Positions 6,092-6,837 of a DNA stretch of 6,837 bases are shown here, piece by piece (within the stretch, counting starts at the first letter, position 1; the number at the start of each line of letters is the position of its first letter). The notes below the pieces were generated by a model that saw only the letters and a program-made list of their open reading frames with translations, did not search any database and had not been told where the DNA came from. Both the position numbers and the translations under genes were made by a program. This stretch comes from Deltaproteobacteria bacterium (GTDB lineage: Bacteria; Desulfobacterota; Desulfarculia; Desulfarculales; Desulfarculaceae), in contig JAKAGJ010000111.1 of the NCBI GenBank assembly GCA_021815655.1, positions 1-6,837 of the forward strand, in the 5' to 3' direction.

Positions 6092-6171
6092 TGAGAAAAA
6101 GCCAAACCCGCCGCGAGGCGGGGACGGAAAGCCTACGGGTCTCCAATGGGAGATGGCTGGGTTGCCTGGGA
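6092..6171 (+). promoter_or_regulatory. c-di-GMP-I (GEMM) riboswitch aptamer, unit 2
   Basis: It is nearly identical to the first aptamer, with GCCAAACC, stem CCCGCC/GGCGGG capped by GCGA, GGACGGAAAGCC and GGGTTGCC (6159-6166). The second stem differs: GTCTCC/GGAGAT keeps pairing through a G-U, and its loop is one base longer. The same C-G swap at the G21-C46 positions of Vc2 is present, and G6101 matches the G20 that specifies c-di-GMP. P1 is again weak. Confidence 0.9.
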
Positions 6172-6201
6172 AAACAAGCGGGCGGCCCTTTTGTTTTTCT
6201 T
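6159..6201 (+). terminator. Riboswitch-controlled intrinsic terminator, unit 2
   Basis: GGGTTGCC (6159-6166), the 3' strand of the aptamer, pairs with GGCGGCCC (6181-6188): six Watson-Crick and two U-G pairs, extended by U6167-G6180 and G6168-C6179. The T-rich run TTTTGTTTTTCTT (6189-6201) follows at once. The stem removes bases the aptamer needs, so ligand binding should prevent termination (an ON switch). Confidence 0.75.
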
Positions 6202-6235
6202 GGTGTATGCGAAAATCAGGCTGGGCACTTAGCAG

Positions 6236-6241
6236 GGGGAG
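6236..6241 (+). promoter_or_regulatory. Shine-Dalgarno site for the second secreted protein
   Basis: GGGGAG lies eight bases before the ATG at 6250 but only two before the in-frame ATG at 6244, which favours 6250 as the start. Confidence 0.65.
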
Positions 6242-6249
6242 ATATGATC

Positions 6250-6837
6250 ATGAGAAATATAAAGCTCGTCGCCACCGGCGCGTTCCTGGCCCTGGTCCTG
6301 CTGTTGGGCTTCGGCCCCGCCGCCCAGGCCAGCAACATCAACTCCATCACCGTCAACAGCTACACCGCCACCACTGGGCTGAACATCACCCTAAAGGACG
6401 CCTACAACCACGTCCTGCTCTCCGGCGGCGAGACCGGCGCCGAGTTCAGGGTGCACATCGATTTGGGCAACAACAACTTCCAGGACGTCATCGGCTACTG
6501 CACCGACGTCTTCCAGAATGTGGGCACTGGCACCTACTCCAACAATTACAACCTGTACAATGCCAGCACCAGCCCCACCTGGTCTTCCTCGCAGCAGGCG
6601 GCGGCCTGGCTCTTGGGCAACTATGACCCCAGCCTGGGCAACCCCTACAGCTACAGCATGCAGACCACCATCAACGCCCTCCAGGCGGCCATCTGGGAGG
6701 TCACCTACGATTACTCCGCCACCGGCTCCTACAGCCTGGGCGGCGGCAGGCTTACCTTCAACAACCTGGACGGCACCGTGGCCGCCCTGGCCAACAGCTA
6801 CCTGACGGCCCTGGGCTCGGCCCAGACCGGGGGCACC
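6250..6837 (+). CDS. Secreted paralogue with a putative Cys-Gln thioester domain, probable PEP-CTERM protein (3' end beyond the window)
   Basis: An open frame of 196 codons runs off the right edge. The signal peptide is clear (MRNIKLVATGAFLALVLLLG then FGPAAQA, probable cut after AQA). The body has GYCTDVFQN (Cys84), QQAAAWLLGNYDPSLG and LQAAIWEVTYDY (Gln145), matching the first protein motif for motif. Cys84 and Gln145 are 61 residues apart, against 58 there, and Cys84 is the only cysteine seen. The DNA around AIWEVTYDY is identical to the first gene for over 20 bases, which indicates duplication. A PEP-CTERM tail is expected but lies outside the window, so sorting is inferred from the paralogue. 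The start could be 6244, which adds MI; the RBS spacing favours 6250. Control is by the sigma-54 promoter and c-di-GMP riboswitch directly upstream. Confidence 0.85.
   Translation, partial: MRNIKLVATGAFLALVLLLGFGPAAQASNINSITVNSYTATTGLNITLKDAYNHVLLSGGETGAEFRVHIDLGNNNFQDVIGYCTDVFQNVGTGTYSNNYNLYNASTSPTWSSSQQAAAWLLGNYDPSLGNPYSYSMQTTINALQAAIWEVTYDYSATGSYSLGGGRLTFNNLDGTVAALANSYLTALGSAQTGGT

Larger units (their letters stand above)
5795..6249. other. Regulatory intergenic region of the second PEP-CTERM unit
   Basis: The 455-base gap holds the terminator of the first gene, the second AT-rich box, a dyad, a sigma-54 promoter, a second c-di-GMP riboswitch and a terminator-like hairpin with a T run. 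It repeats the order and spacing of the first unit. No credible protein gene lies in it; open frames that cross it overlap the aptamer and lack ribosome-binding sites. Confidence 0.8.

Noticed and set aside
4881..6171. Reading the GEMM aptamers as cGAMP (GEMM-Ib) sensors
   Set aside because: That variant typically has A at the G20 position; both copies appear to keep G. The alignment is manual, so this is not final.
6153..6805. Open frames 6153-6626 and 6518-6805 as genes
   Set aside because: They are out of frame with the secreted protein starting at 6250, overlap the riboswitch terminator and show no domains.

Overview
The window looks like a chromosomal stretch from a GC-rich Gram-negative bacterium, most likely a Desulfobacterota (deltaproteobacterial) lineage. 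That placement is an inference. It rests on the high-GC codon use, sigma-54 control, GEMM-type c-di-GMP riboswitches and PEP-CTERM proteins, a combination familiar from that group. No taxonomic marker gene is present.

Layout. Positions 1-588 (minus) hold the N-terminal 196 residues of an unrecognised two-helix membrane protein that runs off the left edge. It is divergent from 785-1894 (plus), a polytopic acetyltransferase-like protein of the HGSNAT/NagX (COG4299) family. That gene converges on a secreted MsrA-MsrB fusion (1946-3040, minus). Upstream of it on the same strand is an NtrC-family sigma-54 activator (3142-4581, minus). The genes are GC-rich; the two long intergenic regions that follow contain marked AT-rich blocks.

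The most interesting part is 4582-6837. Divergent from the sigma-54 activator are two paralogous units in tandem. In order, each unit has an AT-rich box, a dyad at activator-site distance, a -24/-12 sigma-54 promoter (CGGCATG-N4-TTGCTA), a c-di-GMP-I (GEMM) riboswitch, a terminator-like hairpin that consumes the 3' strand of the aptamer, and a gene for a secreted protein. Spacings match closely between units: box to -24 is 191 and 192 nt, dyad centre to -24 is 62.5 and 64 nt, and -24 to the conserved aptamer G is 46 and 46 nt. The first protein (5030-5794) ends in a PEP-CTERM sorting signal. The second (from 6250) is cut by the window end. Both carry a YC...LQ(L/A)AIWEVTYDY pattern resembling the Cys-Gln thioester domain of Gram-positive surface adhesins, and each has only one cysteine after its signal peptide.

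Working model (inference). A phosphorylated sigma-54 activator, plausibly the divergent neighbour, starts transcription at both units. High c-di-GMP then stabilises the aptamers, prevents the terminator hairpins and lets transcription reach the genes. The products are exported and sorted to the cell surface or matrix by an exosortase outside the window, where they could act as covalent thioester adhesins or matrix proteins. The Msr fusion and the acetyltransferase-like gene may be unrelated neighbours.
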